Assembly: GCA_013339895.1 (NCBI GenBank)
Contig: JABACO010000036.1
Span: 180,395-244,394 of the forward strand
Direction: 5' to 3'
DNA length: 64,000 bases
Source: Ephydatia muelleri
Lineage: Eukaryota; Porifera; Demospongiae; Spongillida; Spongillidae
Within the stretch, counting starts at the first letter, position 1. Each line of letters opens with the position of its first letter. Position numbers and translations under genes: made by a program. Shown in pieces: positions 11,500-24,600 of this stretch. The notes beneath the pieces were generated by a model. It had not been told where the DNA came from. It ran no database searches and saw nothing but the letters and a program-made list of their open reading frames with translations.

Positions 11500-12090
11500 C
11501 ATATGACCATACAAGAAAAGATGAAGGGTTATCAAGTAGACAAAAAAGAGAAGCTCCCTTAGATGACAATGACCAGCGTGATGCAAAGAAGCGTACACAT
11601 GGATTTACAGCTGAAATGATTTAAGTTGACAAAGCTACCCTTCTTCAAACTGCAGCTAGCGGTCTGCTGACATCAAAGCGAATTGGCAAGACAGAATGGC
11701 CTAACACAGAAGAATGGTGGTCAAATTTTGAAAGAGTTCCTCGCTAAGCATGAAGTGTGTTGTGAGAGATCCACAACGCAATCGAATAAAACTAAACCCC
11801 CCATTTCCAATGAAGAAGCCCTCAAGCCACCACAAAAGAAGAATTCAAAATCTTGTCGAAGAAGGCGAACTGAAGATGGGAAAGGAAGTTGTGGAGGAAG
11901 TTCAACATTCATACATTGTGGATAAAGACACTGCCCAGTTGTGGAGCAGGAGAGCAGTCCATTCTAGGAAGATCACACTGCATGATATAAGAAGCATGCT
12001 CAAGAGACAAGAAAAGCTAGGGTTGTTTCAAGAGAGTAGCGATGAATATACAGAGGTAACACGCTGTAATAAGGGAGCGACTCTTTGACA
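11500..12090 (+). other. Overlapping open frames of uncertain status
   Basis: Several frames stay open in turn: one ends near 11623; one at 11750-12088 encodes a charged segment with KRRIQNLVEEGELKMGKEVV and ITLHDIRSMLKRQEKLG. The frame changes suggest a decayed gene or element. I do not recognise the family. Confidence 0.3.
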
Positions 12091-12304
12091 ACTACTGCAA
12101 TGCTGATTTCTAAAACCACTACAGATGAAGTTGAAAATTGTGTCCAAAGGTTTTTAAAGGTGTGGCATGATCACAGTTCTGTTTCAGGGCATGGCCTTCT
12201 GCTAGTATTGGCATCTTGTATATATCAATTATTATTTGTTTGATATCAGTCTGATTGTGCTCTAAATAATCTTGTATATATGACCCAGCACTATTCTACA
12301 CTCC

Positions 12305-12404
12305 TATCACAAGCTCAATAGATATAATTCCTTTATCATTGTAGATGCAGAGTGCACTCTGCATGTACAATGATAAAGGAACAATATCTATTGAGTATGT
12401 GATA
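12305..12404. repeat. 100 bp imperfect palindrome
   Basis: Arms share CAATAGATAT, TTCCTTTATCATTGTA and TGCAGAGTG with their reverse complements and meet at AGTGCACT. It probably represents a short fold-back element lying just 3' of the phosphatase gene's last exon. Confidence 0.75.
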
Positions 12405-12600
12405 GCTCAATTAATGCAGGAATATAATAATTCAACTTTGAGAATGAGACAGAATGACCACAACTACAGATAAGTAAACTGTGGCAATAAGCAAATTATT
12501 TGCACAATTCAACAAAAAGTAAAATTGGAAAGGAATAAATGTGACACATGACATTGAACAGTCAGAGCATATATAATACTTGGAATAACAAAAGATTGAA

Positions 12601-12663
12601 TTAGTCCTGTGGAAGCCGTTCATGTATTCGATAGCGCTCTCTAATGAATGGCCGTACATCATC
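12601..12663 (-). CDS. CTDSPL2: CTDSPL2 last exon
   Basis: The exon encodes [20 protein letters not shown] and a TAA stop after a CCAACAG acceptor. This matches the conserved C-terminal end of the family (consensus DVRP.IR.R...H..LP.D). Confidence 0.88.
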   Translation of the reverse strand, partial: DDVRPFIRERYRIHERLPQD

Positions 12664-15600
12664 CTGTTGGAAATGTAAAGATGAAGTATTTGAAATCACT
12701 GTTCACGAAAAAAAAACAGATGAATTTTTATCCTATTATTAGTTTAAGACCAAACAGATTTGGCAGAAAACAAGTGATAAACACTCAGACATTTATACAA
12801 TAATAAGCAAAAATGTTTATGCTAATAGAACATGCCATACAGCTTGCAAGTCAAACTAAGAAAAAGTAATATATTAGAAGTAAGCATACGAAAAAGTTTT
12901 TGTAATAATAAGCAATTGTTACAGTCTACATTATAAGTTCTAAGTAATTGTTTGTGAAAATATGTTCATAGCGATATGAATAATGACGGATGCCCAGTTG
13001 TCAATCCTTTATTATAAATAATGACCAGCACGTAAACTTTTCATTGATGCAGAAAATCAATGTGGATTTTCCTAGTAAGAAATACACCAGATTCATAACT
13101 ACCTTACTTAAATTGCCTGTCGGCTATGCACTGAAAACAAGACCATAGATAACCAGCACTGGACTGTGCAAAGTGCAGTGTAAACGTACCTATACAATAT
13201 AACAATACATGCTAATTAATTGAGCCAGCCCTAAAATATCCCATTAAAAGACATGTATCAATGCCTCATTTAAAGAATCTAAATTTTCTAAGATCATTAT
13301 TTATGAAATAAAACAAATATAGTAGAAGTGCAACTAGGGATTGGTGCTCAATTACAGCGCTTTGTTTCATTCTAACAACACTATAGCGCATTGTATCTAT
13401 CACAACTTGTGTTAAATACGCATTGCTCATATGCTGAATTTATACTTTTCATTATTTAGTTTATGAATTAGTCATGAATAACAAAACTATCACCATTAAC
13501 TTATCAAGGTTTGCAACATACTGTGTTAAGCAATGACTCCAGAAAAGGTATCAGCTGCAGAAGTTCAGAATCATTATCATCTGTAAACCAGCTTAAAATC
13601 GGGATGCCATTTGATAGCTAAAGAAAGATACAATTTCCATTGCACAGCTTAATATAACTGATATACGCAACTATATTGACAATCTAAAACAAACCTGATA
13701 TCCAAATGCTTGAGGAGAGTTGTCAACAATAACAATCTTTGCAAGATCACGTCCAAGAATCCCCAAATCCTTGATCAAATTTCCTCCTACACATACACAG
13801 TGTTCTCGGAAAAGTCTGTGTCGTATCAACTTGCGAGATGGATCTAAGAAATTCAACAACTTGTCTGCATACACTTTGGTTGACGCTGTGAAAAGAATCA
13901 CCTGAGGAGTAGTTGAATATGTTTAATTTTGTATGGTAATACATCACCGTAGTAAATAAGTAATGTCAGTACCAATAATTCAAATGTAATGTAGACTTAT
14001 AGAAAGAGTAACAAAGCTTGACCAGTAGTACATAGAACCGAGGATTAAGATATTAATTTCAAGTGGGTGTGTAACAAAAAAAAAAACAAGGTCACAAAGG
14101 TAACTCCGAAAATTTGCAAACATAGACATTCCCCATCATAAGCCTATTTTTTTTAAGTGTAGGACTGTTTGTGTTGCAGCATCAGTATAACAGTTGTTCT
14201 CCATTCAATAGAGAGAGTCTTATATCCTACTCCTTTATATTTAAACCAATATGCAGCTTTTGGATGTAGGGCACATCTACAATTTGAATGATACATTTTG
14301 ATGTTTATTTTATCTTCCTCTACTCTTGTCACATGTGATTAAAGGATGAGAGGATAGAGAGAAAAGGCAGGTAATGAATTGTCAATCTCAATTTAAACGA
14401 TACACTGTACATGCACATTGTAAGTCACACGTATGTGTTGTGTTCTTGATGGGTTATATGCCATGTAGAAAAGGCTTTATTCTATAGAGGACCCAGTACC
14501 TTAGATTTATCTCACATATCGATAATGGCAATTCTATGTGTAGGAACTAAGCCTGGATACTACATTTTACCTACTGTTTCACAGCCTCTTGTACAGTATA
14601 TGACTTACCTCAAATAATTCTGAAACCTTTTCCAGAAATTCTTTCAAATATGGCCGTAATCTGACATAAAACTGACACACAAAGAACAAAACCACCAATT
14701 TGTATTTGTGATTTATGTTTTTGTACAGCCCCAATCAGTTTCAAGATCACTGACCAAATCACATTGCTTGTTATATTAACAGCTATGTATTACAAAACTA
14801 GTTGTACATGGAAAGCCTTGAAGTGCAAACACACAGGGAACGTGTTGTGATCGTACAATGAACCTTGTAGTCTTACTAACTTCAGTACATACTGCTTGTA
14901 ATGTATTAACTGATCGAGTGTTCATACAACATATGCATTGTAATAAGAACAATATATTCTACTGTCATCAATTGTTCTTCATGCAACGAGAACTGCAAAC
15001 ATGAGAAAAGCTGCAATGTTGCATGCATCTATTTTAGTACTTTGCAGTACTTCAAATTACCTTGATCAATTTATGTCCAAAGAGCACATCTAATGTTACA
15101 TGTGAATTATCAAGCTCAGTTAGACTGCAGTGCACCAGTGTTTCATCCTGAAAAAAATAATAAAGCACTGACATTGTAATGCTGCGGTATTATGTGTTGC
15201 ATAACTAGCACATGAATGCATTTGGTATACTTTGTTTCAATATGTACCTTTTTGAGAGACTACTTAAAATATGTTTTATAACAAGGCATACATTTCGTAT
15301 ACTACATGTGACTCGAATTTTACCGAAGTGAGATTTATCCACTCGATGCACGTTTGCTTGAACATGAAACAGTACTTACGATGTACATATGCATGTAAAA
15401 GCAGTAAAACTTTCAAAATTAATTAACTCTTGTTACCCCCCCCCCCCCCCCCCCCCCCCCTGTATCGGTTCTTATTGCCCCACTGTAGCTCAGTTGTTAA
15501 ACATAAAATGGCAATCTCATCAGCTCAGTGCAAATTCTAGCATTGTAAATAGCAACCCAGTTAAAAAATTTGCATACCAACCACTGCACACCTGTAATAA

Positions 15601-18600
15601 GAATCTGTAGCCTAACATATTTTTTAACCCCACCCCCCAAAAAGACGCCTAATATTTAACTACCTCTGTTGTTTATCAATCATTTTGAATTGAAACACCA
15701 ATCGTCTACAGTGTATGCACACAAAACACATATGAATGAATGAGACACTAACATATTTACAGTGCATATATACATGTACTGTACCATTGAAAGTAGTTTT
15801 GCAAGCATGCTATATAACTACCAGGACCAGCAGAAACTTACCAAATCCAGAACTAGACTGAAATCAGGTGTCTGTCTTGTTTTTCTTGGTAAAGCTTTTT
15901 AAAAAGGTTACAGAATAATTCTTCAGTGCCATTAAAAGCAATGTTACATACGGCTGTATTAATGAATGGCATATTATGTACATGTATTCATTTAAATTCA
16001 ATCTGCATATGTTTGAACAGTGTCATATGCCATGAACTTGTGTTTCACTGTTTTGCATTTAAAAGCATATGTCATTCATAAGGGTCTGTTAAACCTTCAT
16101 TGTAGCACAAAAGCAATGTATTATCTTTTGCTCAGAACTCTCCATATAATCACACAATATAAAGCAGACTGGTACAATTAGGGACCTCCAGTTGCAACAA
16201 AGTCAGAAATTGTAAATGATTCAATCCAGAAAATTTATTTCCCCATGTTAAATTGATGTCAAATGGCAGTTAAGGGCACAGTGAAATTATTTTTGGCCTA
16301 TGATATGTTCAATATAACTAATGGTTTTATTAGCATTACACATCGGCTCAGCATCATTTTCTGTGACGGACTTTGGGTAGAACATATATGTAAAAAGGTC
16401 TGTTGAAAATAGCTTCATGGGTTTACTTAGTAACCATTATTCATGACTTGGATATTATTATCCACAATCTAGCTATATAGAATTACTAGCAATGATTTAT
16501 AATGATCCACAGTTGTTACACCTTTTTGTATTATTATCCCAGTCATCATTGACAATTTATTACCTCTTAAAGAAGCACTTGGTTGTAATGTCCGGCAACA
16601 ATAACTATACTATCTATACTATATGGCAGATGCAAAGCAAGCATAGATCTCGCCCGGAAGCAGGGATAGTGAACAATTTGCTATTCCTCATTGCCATAAG
16701 AAACTAATCTTTTATACCAACTTTGTAAACATGCAGTCCAGTCCATTTAACTTTTACTGAAACGACACATTTTTATGCTGCAAATTTGAAGCCATACTAC
16801 ATTACGAAGAAACCCTTTCCAATGGTTGTGATCATGACATAGAACAAGTTTTAACAAAAAAAATAGTATGATGAAAGCAATGGAGAATCGCATATCATCA
16901 AGTTCCATGTGCATTCATTGTACACATGATCACCTAAAAACTAGCTGAACATTATTAACATTGAGTACTTGGATATTATACAACTCTAAAATATGATCTG
17001 AAGTTTATATTGCTGTAATAATTACAGATGCTCTACATGCACACTTCCTAAATCAATTTCCATGTTATCCATTTATGACAACCAGAATATACTAATGTGA
17101 AGATCCGTATGAATAATATGATCCTGCCCCTGCCCTACAGCTGTAAACTACACTTCAAGGATATGTACTTCATAAGATCAGTTTTCATTTTATTCCTTTA
17201 CTTCCAAACAACATTCTAATGACCAGTGACCAGGTCATTAGAAAAGAACTACACCATACAGACATAATTATGTGAAGTGTTTCAAGCGAAACATTCTAGC
17301 AATATTATACACAGGCAGTAGGTTACAGTAAAAAATAATCGATAGTGAGCATATTCTCACTCATTTTGCCCCATTGGACAAATAGTCCTATTTACCTGGT
17401 GGTCTGTTCACAACTTCAGTAGTCAGTGGTGGGAGGTACTTGATGAAGTGAAAACTGTATACAAAAATAATACTTTCAACACTTTATAAGGACAGACTAT
17501 AAAAATGATGCTTTGCATTATTACACTCGAGTCATTGAGCATACATTTCTTCTTGGGAATGCGTAAATAAAAGCAGCACACACAAGCCATAATGTTAAGC
17601 CAAGACAACAGAATTAGTCATCTGCATAGATCAGATGCAGGCCCGTCATTATTCCACACCCAATCTCTATGTATTTTTTATACACATGTATGCACCTGCT
17701 TTTTAACCAGGTATACAAATTTGTTTTTAGTTTCCAGTGCTCTCAAGCAGATCTCAAGAATTATGCTTGCTTACCCAAATTTTGTATACAAGTGTGAAAT
17801 GTTTAATAAATACAACTGTGTGTTGATTTGCATGATAACTTAACTATACCGCAGATAATTAAATGAACCATTGCTGTTGGACTCATTCTCATGCTTTCCT
17901 CTGAACACTGTCGCTGATGGATCACATGTCTTTAGTACTATAGTACTTGACAGATGAAATACCACAGAATTGCGTTACATCACATGATCTTATACATCTC
18001 AATGGCTTCACAGAACCTTCTCTGCTTATCCGTACCCGTAGCTCTCGATAAAAAGGCATGTGATTTCACCAGAGTCATGTATCAATTAAAATAAGTACTT
18101 ACTTTGTACTGAAACTGAGAGACTTATAACACTGAGATCTATTATACAATAATAGAAATATTATATGGCAACTGGGTGATGTTCAAACATTTTTAGCTAA
18201 GGCAGGAAACACCTTTGCTTTTGGTAAATCATCTATTTACAAGATTTCCCTTACAAAGATAACAATGCAAGTCTCTCCGTCCAGTTCTAAGGGTGCAACT
18301 AAAGATATATCTTCTCATTAACAGTCCAGAGCACTAAAAGTAATACCATAGCTGCGAAATAGAGTAATTCTTGAAAGGAAAGATTCAGAAACTCATTCTC
18401 TACGTATGTTAAACAAATGGTTTCTGTCTAAGACTCTGGTTCATACTTCATACTATACGTTTAAAAAAAATACATATTGAAATTAAATCAAAAATCTGCA
18501 ACTCACGCTTTAATCTGCCTGAGCATGCGAGGCAAACCCTTGTAAGTCTTATCAATTTGGCAAACTCCGGATAGTTTCAGAACTTAAAAGCCGGATAAAG

Positions 18601-21600
18601 AAAACAAAGAAAAAAAAAAAAGTTATTTGGGAAAATAGTTGCAATGAATAGCACAAATCGGTTAACTTGATTAATAACTTCTTTTGCATTGTGAGTAAGT
18701 TTTTGAAATGGTATAAGTACCATTAATGAATTAAGTTGATATGTTAACATTAACTCACAGATCCATGGGGTCATGACTTGAATCAGGATTTGGGTAGGGA
18801 ACAAATGGTACCCCATCGTATAAAAACTGTTCACCTAAAATCCACAAGAAAAGGAATTTGATTACAGCACAAGTAAAATCTACATGTACATGTAAGTGCA
18901 AACAAGCAATTGTAATCTGAAATGACATTCAATACAGAAAACAACCCAGACAGGTTTAAAATGTCCTGTTTGAGAAACTATGCCATGAGATACTCTTCTG
19001 TGACAACACTCCTCACCATGAATATATATCTACCCTGTGCATGTACATGTACCAGCTTGTGCCTCATTGCCCCACATATTCATTGCAACAATGCTTGAGT
19101 GTTTGCAAATGCAGTAAAATATACCAGTGTAGCACACTCTACAGACCTCATTCCACCTTCAATTTCATGAATATAATCATTTCATTGAAGAAATAATTCA
19201 CCATTGAACCGAGGATGCTATGCTGCACTTGGGTTTCCTATTATCAGGGTTTATTTTGCATTTTCACAGATTGTAAACTCAATTCAAGATACAATGTCAA
19301 TTGCATTAACACCTGAGAATAACACCTAAACATCCTCTGAATGTTTTGTGGCAGCTGTTGGTCACTAGACTGACAGGGTTCTATCAGTCGCACAGGCTGG
19401 AATCTCAAAGTGAAAAATGATGCTGGCCGTATTTGCTAAATCTGTTGACACGGTAGTGGCTATTGCTAATATGCAATGCAATAATTATGTTACACTTTAT
19501 GTGTACAAAGTATTGGACACACCTCTGCCCACCCCCCAACCTGTTTACATTCCTACGTTGCTGCACAAGCTGAAAGCAACAGTACAGCAAAATCTTGACA
19601 AGGATGATACAGAGGAATTCCTTCAAGTGCCAGCCTCACATTTAATAGATGCAGTTGTCACTGGCAAAAAGTGAACTATTGAAATTCACTAGTACTGAAC
19701 TTTTCATATTCAATACAAGGTTTCGACTTGATGCTGACTATTCAATAAATGGAGTCCCACATAGGACAAAGATGAACAGAAACCTAAGGAAACCTAAGGG
19801 AATTGAGATTGAACTAAAGGCTGCCTATGACTGCACGAGCTCAATATGATGCAGTTGGAAATATGTGAAGGTGCACTGTGTCCATCACAGAAGAAATATG
19901 AAGATCAGTATAGCTCAGGCGCTGCAGTTACTCTTTGAATGACATCCCCTTGGCATACAAAGCACACATCATGGTGCAGTGCCATAGGATTTTAGCAGTT
20001 GGCTGGGTAGCTAGAAAAAGAAAACGTCTCATTTGAATATCACGCCCAGCATCTCCTGCACAGTGCATGGTTATAAGCCCACTCACCAACATCAGCTGTT
20101 TTTTTGGCAATACATTGATAAATTGGCACATTAACTAATCAATAATGAGTTGTATAGTGGACTGTGTACAAGTTAATCTATATCCCCTAATGCAATGAGG
20201 ATAGGACCTGCCATCTACATCTTTAAGTCCCTTAACAAGCTGCCTGAGTACGGCAAGAAACAGAATGAAAATAGTGTTGTGAGCCCTATAACTACCACAC
20301 AAGAAGGAGCTGTGTGTCTGCGGTATGAAGGCTGCACCCGATTGATACCTGTTATGTGCTTACAGTTCTAGGGATGGTACAGGAAGGGAGTGCTGTGCTA
20401 AACTATTACTGGTACCACACACGATTGAATGGTGCTAAGTGAACATCTTCATTTAGAACGTGCTTGTACTATAGTGGCATGCTACTCTTGCAATGTGCTG
20501 CAATAATTTATTCTTGCTACTATAAAAGCATATGTGAATGTTTGCATGGGTACAAGTAAGAGAATCAATTACCAATTGAGTTACGTATGTCGAGACTATT
20601 GTGCTGCTGCTTAATAATGAAATATGGACTAATTGGCACAGTGTATTATATGCACGTGTATCCAAAAAGTGTGTCAAATCTGGTGTTGTGTCCTACTGTT
20701 AATTTTGTGATATACCCACGTAGGCTATCGCGGAGTCTGACAATTTGAGTATATCAAATGATTATTACACGATATCATCTCGTTAAGTACTCTGTATTAC
20801 GCATGCGCGAACGTCCATATAATAATATGACACTCCTCTCTCCTTATTAATATCTGTCTGGTGGTCTTCTATTTTGTCTCAGCTGATACCGATGTCTGGC
20901 TACTGGCACCTCTGGTTTTCTTTCCATTGTTTTATCTTCATTTTCTTCCACTTCAGTCGGTGTCTCATCCTGGTCTATCTGTACTTCCCCTGCTTCCTCC
21001 GGGGCTGGTTCTACTGCACACTTTTCTTTATTTATCACTTCCTTGTCAGGCTGCATCATTTGTTGATCATCAATTTCACTCTTAATCCCTTCTGTTTTTC
21101 TTACTCCCCCCTCTGCTCTTCTTAAATGATCGATATGTCGTCTCCACTCTCTCCCATCCGCTAACTCCACTAGATACGATGAGGGTCCAGAACTCTGCTT
21201 TATTTTCCCTTTTACCCATATCTCTCCAACCCCGAAATTACTTGCCCACACAATATCATTTTGCTTAAACACTCTCTCTCTCGTATTTTTGTCATGCTCC
21301 TCTTTTTGCTCTTCTTGCTTTTTCCGCACAATCTGTTCTGTGGTTTGCCGAAGGAGATCCAACTTGGTCCTCAGTTCTCTCTGTAGAAAAAGACTACAAG
21401 GGGACACATTAGTAACACTTGGTGGTGAACTACGATATGCTAACAAAAATGAAGACAATCCACTGCGTGACATAGTATCGTATGCAGTAATATGCAGAGT
21501 TTGCCCACGCCATGGTATGCAGATACATATCCAGACATGCACGTGTGCGGACCGATATACATACTCGTACCTAGATATGTCAATGTCCAGTGCAGTGTGC

Positions 21601-24600
21601 AGATCTGATGGGTATTGTTGGAGCGAAGTATCGGGTGCGTACCGCACCCATATCGCGAGCGGCACTTTAGCCCGTAAATTACGATAGTGCGCAATAAATA
21701 GGAATATAGGCCGTTTTAACCACACCCATGAAAACGCATATGAGTGTGGCTACTTAACTATAATTACCTCGACCGAGTCGCGTACTATTTCGAACTCACA
21801 GGTAAGTTATTGGATCCCTATAATCATTGTAAACTTCTGATACCTACATCTGTGACTATTTCTAGCGGGGTGTAGCCTGTAGGCCTATTTGAGAAATTAA
21901 TTTTGATATCATTTTCTGCGCATGCTCGGTTTTAAGTTTTGCACATGTTGGTCATTAATGGAGGTGACGACGCACGATCGAGCGAAGGAAACAAAAATAG
22001 GCAACTTGGTTGAGTACCCAACGAAATAGGAGGAAAGGAAAGTTGGACTACTGGGCTATCTGTGGAGACAGTACTAATGGAGCCCGTTCCCAACGTAAGA
22101 GAAATTGGATTGTTGATTTTGATCACTATATAGCTGACGAATCAGTGAGGTGCAACTGTGCAAGATAAAGAGTTCCAAGAGTTTCGGACAACGCGGGTGA
22201 CAGGCGGAGGTTATAAAGGCATACCGAACGGACTTAAGCAGTCTAGGCTGGTAAGTTGTGCGTGTTTACACTGTACACTATACGGTGTTGCTTATGTCAA
22301 ACCAGGACAAGTGTGTGATTCAGTAGATGCAGTGAGGCGGCGTTTCAAGTTGTCACAAAGGTTTACGTGCTTACGTCATGTTTGTTCTCTTAAACACAGT
22401 GCCGACCAATAGAACGCCATTACGAAGAGCATAGTACGTTGTATGTGTGCATGTGGATTACTCAGTAGGCATGCTATGTCTGACCACAGCTCTTGAGCCG
22501 ACGCCAGGGTGTACTACGGCCAAATGAAAACGTTTCGCTGCATGGCCAACCAAGGGGATGACGACGATAGCATTGTGAAGCATAAGCTAGCTACCACCGC
22601 GGTCAGAGAGTAAGTAAATGCTGAGTTCTTTGTGCATAACCTCTGTAATATTTTAGCGTGTGCTTGTAAGGAAACCGTCGACAAGTGCCGCGAGAGTAGT
22701 AGAGGCTCGTGCTCGCCTTCCAAGAGGCCTCTGCTAGGCGGAGAGTGCCCTTCTAACTACATCAGGAAAATCCAGAATGTGATGGAGACTTTGATCACCA
22801 GCTTGGAACTATACCTGTTTATTTTTTGACCAAGTTGTATTTCAGCTGTAATTTGATTAAATTTTGCCGTTAAATTCTGACTGGCGTGGTTCAGGGTTTA
22901 AGCACTAGCCTTCAAGTATGCAGAACAGAAAATGGATTTGAAACGATTCGAATACATGACGTGTACAGAGTCTGCACGCGTTCATCTGAAGTATGCAGAC
23001 AGGTGATGACGAATATACTGAATCCATATGCAGACAGCGATATCATACGTATAAGCGAAGTGTTCGTTCTGAGACGTATACAGGCGCCGCATTCGTGACG
23101 TATGAAAAACTGCCCACGTGTCGAGTGCAGACGAGTATCGATTAGTATGGGTGCAATATACAAGGCTGCATACGGTACACTGTCGCGCCGTGATCTATGT
23201 TGTAATGTCTGTCCGCTGTTCTTCCCTGTTTCCATCGCTCTTTTGAATGACTGTACAAAACGTTCCACTAGTCCATTTGTAGCCGGGTGATATGGAGCGC
23301 TTCGAATGTGCCTTATTCCATTTTTCAACATGAAGTCTTCGAACTCCTTTGCAACAAACTGAGGGCCATTATCGGACACTAACTGTTCTGGTAGTCCATA
23401 TGCTGCAAAAATGTGACGAAGAATATCAACCGTCTTCTGTGCTGTTGTACTCGTCATCTCGTACACCTCTGGCCATTTAGAGTGAGCATCCATCAACAAA
23501 AAGAACATCTTCCCCAGAAACGGTCCAGCAAAATCAACATGAACTCTTTGCCATGGTCTCTCTGGCCACGTCCACGGTTGCATTGGTGCCAGGGGTATGG
23601 ATTGCTTTATGGCCTGACAACATTCACATGCCCTTACACATGCTTCAATGTCTCTATCTATATTAGGCCACCACACATGACTTCTCGCTAGGCTTTTCAT
23701 TCTGGACATTCCTGGATGGTTCTGATGTAACTCCGAAAGGACCTTTGCCTGTAACTTACGAGGTATTACGACTCGCATTCCCCACAGCAAAGTGTGATTC
23801 TCAATGGTTAGTTCGGTTTTCTTTGCTTCATACGGTTGTAGTTCAGCCGTCACCATTTCTGGCCAGCCGTTTTGAAGGTATCTCATCACCTTGCTCAACT
23901 CCTTGTCTTGTCGGCTTTCATTTCGTAACTGTCCCGCAGTTACCGGAAGCGTTTCTATTTGCACCATGTTGAATATGCTAGCTTCTGTTTCCTCTTCTTC
24001 GTGTCTTTCCCCCTTCAACGGCCATCTGGACAACCCATCAACGTTTCCGTGTTCTTCCGTTGCTCTAAACTTTACGTCGTACTGATAAGCTGATAGTACT
24101 AACGCCCATCTTTGCAGTCTGGACGCCGCCACCACAGGTAATCCGGTCTTCGGACCGAAAATAGTCGTCAATGGTTTGTGATCCGTTAACAGAAGAAATT
24201 TTCGTCCATACAAATACACGTGAAATCTTTTTACCCCGAAGATGATGGCTAGGGCTTCTTTTTCTATTTGTGCATAATTTCGTTCAGCATCTGACAACGT
24301 CCGCGACACGTACGCTATTGGCCTTTCCGTTCCCTCCTCACTCACCTGCGTCAACACCGCCCCTACACCGTAACTCGATGCATCTGTAGCTAGTATCAAA
24401 GATAACTTGGGGTTGTAATGCGCTAGCACTTTAGAAGATGTCAACATGCCCTTGGCTGCTAAAAAGGCTTGACTGCATTATTCTGTCCACTGCCATCGAC
24501 TATTCTTCTTCAACAATGTGTACAACGGGGAAATAGTTGTCGACAGGTTTGGCAGAAACTTCGCATAATAGTTCACCATTCCTAAAAATGACTTTAATTC

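Noticed and set aside
17830-17930. Possible exon with [18 protein letters not shown]
   Set aside because: Not needed for the phase-consistent phosphatase model and no clear splice borders.
18509-18578. Possible CTDSPL2 exon reading [20 protein letters not shown]
   Set aside because: It has a good acceptor and donor but its phase does not fit between 18759-18834 and 17396-17454, which join directly and match the family. It could belong to an alternative transcript.
22158-22830. Short open frames inside the CACTA-like element as a captured gene
   Set aside because: Splice-like sites are present but joins run into stops; no domain is recognisable.
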